A stretch of 60,000 bases of DNA from Diphasiastrum complanatum. Taxonomy: Eukaryota; Streptophyta; Lycopodiopsida; Lycopodiales; Lycopodiaceae. Both the position numbers and the translations under genes were made by a program. Below are positions 57,675-60,000 of this stretch, piece by piece. Within the stretch, counting starts at the first letter, position 1. The number at the start of each line of letters is the position of its first letter. A model generated the notes under the pieces. The model searched no databases. It worked only from the letters and a program-made list of their open reading frames with translations, and was not told where the DNA came from. The stretch is taken from the NCBI GenBank assembly GCA_029204225.1, contig CM055095.1, positions 63,086,523 through 63,146,522 on the forward strand, read 5' to 3'.

Positions 57675-57702
57675 CAAACCCTAAGTCCACCCGCTATATT
57701 AT
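57675..57702 (-). promoter_or_regulatory. GGP core promoter candidates
   Basis: A TATA-like ATAATATAG (minus strand, 57694-57702) lies upstream of the leader exon, next to a telo-box AAACCCTAA (57675-57683). Further ATTAGGG motifs occur at 57630-57790. The position fits a start site near 57660; not proven. Confidence 0.35.
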
Positions 57703-58038
57703 GCCCTACCTATTAGGAGTCCAGACACATAGACAATATCCTCCCAATTAGAGCTTGGCTCTCGATTAGGGTTTTGCTCTCGATTAGGGCTTTTCTCTTA
57801 TTCCCGTACATTTGGACCTTCTAAAGTTAGGTTTGATGAATCTTAATAAATAGATCCGGTTAGTTTCAATTCCGCTAAAGGGACAAATGCCGAAATGCCC
57901 CTTCAACCGCTTATTAGGGTTCTAGAAAGCCCTAATGGATATCGCTAGTACAAAGCCCCAGCCCTTCAAACGTCTCAAGGACCTTGAGAGCACTGTACAA
58001 GCCCTCCCCGTTGGATATCTGCCACGCGTCAAATATAC

Positions 58039-58044
58039 CACGTG
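58039..58044. promoter_or_regulatory. G-box upstream of GGP
   Basis: CACGTG in the context CCACGTGTGA, about 380 bp upstream of the inferred start site. It is a plausible light or stress element, by position only. Confidence 0.25.
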
Positions 58045-58484
58045 TGATATTCTCAATCGTCAAAGTAGTCGTGCGTGGCGACGTCTGATGCTTATAGAAT
58101 GTAAGCGTGCAATATGAAGGAAAATTTACCAAACGGTGGCGGCCTTCTAGTTAGTGACAGAAGTGGCCATAGGCTGGAAACTATGACCTAATTTGAGGGC
58201 CCCCTGCCAGGTACCAGTAGTAGCTCTACCTAGACATGATCATTCATGTCACTTCAACTCTTTTGGCCATTGGCCAGTGGGCCCTTTAACATGGGGCCAC
58301 TGGCGCCTTTACATGTGCAAGGCGTGTGGGCACGTTGAGCCTTAATAAAGGCACTGCCGTGGGGCTGCCCTGGGGTTTGGCCCAAGCCCAATGTTATCGT
58401 GCCACATGGCATGGGTAGGGGCAGGCAGAAAATTTGGTTTTCGCGAGCGCGAGCGCCAGGCTGCGCACGGTTCCAGGTGGGCGG

Positions 58485-58522
58485 GCACCGGGCAGTCACG
58501 TAGGCACCGGGCAGTCACGTAG
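58485..58522. repeat. 19-bp tandem repeat in a GC-rich patch
   Basis: GCACCGGGCAGTCACGTAG occurs twice in tandem (58485-58503, 58504-58522). Degenerate GNNCCGGGCA copies follow at about 58547 and 58581. Confidence 0.9.
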
Positions 58523-58881
58523 GCTAGCGCTGGGCAGCGGGGTGGTGCCGGGCAGCCATAGGGTGGGCGCTAGGCAGAATGGCACCGGGCAACTTCATGC
58601 CCAGGCACACAAACAAAGGTGAAATGGGGGGTTTGCATATATATGCCCTCTGCATAATGCCATGAAAACGCTTATGGGATATATATTTTGGTTGCCCGGA
58701 CGTGGTGGAGCTGGGGCCAAAGTGAGCTGTGCTCTGAAGATACATGGCCGTGTGGGCACATGAAACTCAAGGAGTTGGAAGGACCCAACTCTTTCCGTAA
58801 AAGACACCATTTCACTCATTATTTATAAGACAAAGATGTTGGTAATTTAGCGTGTTTGAGAAATCTTTTTTGAGTTTAGAC

Positions 58882-59340
58882 AGTGTTGGCCGGGTATTGA
58901 TATTTTGAATACCAGCCGGGTCCTAGTATTATACTTTTTTAAAAAAATTGGGTATTGTAGGGGTGATACCAGCCGAGTATAAACCTGGGAATAAGTATAT
59001 AATTTTTTTCTAAAATTAGCCATTTGCATTTAATGAAAAGCATGACCTTTTTCAATGTAAAATGCATATGATTTCAAAGGTCAATACTTTGTTGGTGACC
59101 ACCAATGTCTTTGGACACCATAATAATATTTATCACATATGTAAATTTTGCAAACTAACTAAAAATGGATACTATATTGAATTTTTTGCCCCTAATCCGG
59201 GTATCGATATGTGCGTTAATGGGCTAAAACCAGCCCGGGTCGGGTATCGACCGCAGTATCACAAAATCATGTATCGGGCGGGTATGCTCTACGATATCAT
59301 TGTTGATACCACTTGGGCACCTATATACCCACCGAACACT
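58882..59340. mobile_element. MITE-like element, 459 bp, 9-bp duplication
   Basis: Direct repeat AGTTTAGAC at 58873-58881 and 59341-59349. Ends AGTGTTGGCCGGGTAT and, reverse-complemented, AGTGTTCGGTGGGTAT. Several inner copies of GGGTAT plus ACCAGCC in both orientations look like subterminal repeats. A 9-bp duplication would fit a Mutator-type element; an 8-bp hAT reading is possible if the shared C belongs to the element. Confidence 0.75.
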
Positions 59341-59349
59341 AGTTTAGAC

Positions 59350-60000
59350 CGAGTTTCACTATTTTAATTTTCCCTTCTATACAATAATACGTGTTCCACT
59401 TGATTGATGATGGAACTTTTGCAAATGTAATGGATACTTTGTGCCCATTTTTACCTAGTTTTTGGACAGCTTAAAAAGCATAATAGGCATTTGTTTTTTT
59501 TAATAAATTATTTTTTGAATTTTTTTCTGCTTCTATTGTGCAATCTTTGTTTTATTTAATCTTTTAACAATTTGAATACTCTGTGTAAGGTTAAGCTTAT
59601 GGTGATGTATTAATCACATCTTTTATTGTTGTCATATCTCTACTCGTCACACTTTGAATGACAGAGGTAAGAAAAATAATGCTAACCATTATGCCATAGT
59701 TCCAAGACAATTAGGATTTGAAAATAGCTAGTTCCCTTACATCATTAGACAATCACATTTTTTATTTTGTAAATTTGTGGCAATGCCTTTGTGATATACC
59801 ACAACGTCCTTGTTTTCCTTTGAGTGTCTTTGTGTGTGTGGCATGTTGGAGTCAAACTCGTATACTTAAAGGGGAACATGTCGCAATGTAAGATTTTCTA
59901 ACCCGAGAAAGCCTTTCGTTGAGACTCAAGAGCTATCTTCAGCAAAGAGGGGCATGGTCTGACGGGTACCTTGAGCACAGAGGGTCTAAGTATAAGGCCC
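59350..60000. other. AT-rich sequence to the window end
   Basis: No gene, terminus or repeat recognised. The last 100 bp become less AT-rich and may begin another element. Confidence 0.35.

Larger units (their letters stand above)
57703..58872. other. GGP upstream region, no gene seen
   Basis: It contains repeated CTCGATTAGGG phrases (57757-57787) and a GC-rich patch (58430-58590). I see no coding sequence. Confidence 0.4.

Noticed and set aside
57215-57751. Frames of about 120 codons with Met-Ala, Gly-Asp or Arg-Glu runs
   Set aside because: They translate the TGGCGA and CT microsatellites in the predicted GGP leader; all frames are open there because the repeat units contain no stop.
1-60000. 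CRISPR array, operons, bacterial features
   Set aside because: The only regular arrays are the retrotransposon leader minisatellite and microsatellites; introns and plant elements show a plant nuclear origin.
1-60000. tRNA and rRNA genes
   Set aside because: The only tRNA-like strings are retrotransposon primer sites of 12-16 bases; no cloverleaf or rRNA sequence was noticed by eye.

Overview
This is nuclear DNA from a land plant, probably one with a large repeat-rich genome. Two ordinary intron-containing plant genes sit among nested Ty1/copia and Ty3/gypsy LTR retrotransposons, remnants of an R2-like non-LTR element, and small DNA transposons. The exact lineage cannot be read from the window; a fern or another large-genome plant would fit, but that is inference.

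Host genes, both on the minus strand: (1) 23175-25623, a nine-exon gene for a BBD-type bifunctional nuclease (DUF151), with all splice sites consistent and a 340-residue product; two G-box/ABRE-like sites lie about 1 kb upstream. (2) 53272-56018, a seven-exon gene for GDP-L-galactose phosphorylase (VTC2/GGP, ascorbate synthesis), 461 residues. Its 5' leader carries a Met-less upstream reading frame that can start at an ACG codon and ends 7 nt before the main ATG. This matches the known ascorbate-responsive non-canonical uORF of this gene.

Layout. 1-716: copia remnant A (minus), joined to copia element B (717-3918, plus). 3919-4329 and 10766-12429: element D, an LTR element with an unfamiliar open frame, interrupted by copia element C (4330-10760, minus). 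C has 655-bp LTRs differing at only three positions, a 5-bp target duplication, and two nonsense codons. 12524-15426: copia remnant E (minus), same family as B. 15427-20990: two partial copies of an R2-like element, the second split by a 3.9-kb TIR element (16186-20110) carrying convergent intron-containing fragments. 27842-33582: non-autonomous gypsy-like element I (minus), with a degenerate repeat leader and an embedded LTR. 34357-47210: gypsy element H (plus). H has a 25-bp minisatellite leader and is split by copia-derived element F (36946-46352), whose pol is replaced by a 535-codon unknown ORF. F's LTR is in turn split by a deleted chromovirus G (42217-46251). 47214-53271: small copia fragments and a hAT-type MITE (48934-49666). 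57700-60000: the GGP promoter side, GC-rich short repeats, and a second MITE-like element (58882-59340).

The insertion order G into F into H is fixed by intact 5-bp duplications (CTAGG, ACATG). C into D is fixed by ATGAA. In two of the three cases the interrupted reading frame re-joins when the insert is removed, which validates the boundaries. The least familiar items are the 535-codon ORF of F, the roughly 400-codon ORF of D, the minisatellite leaders of H and I, the TIR element with captured exons, and the MITE hairpin.
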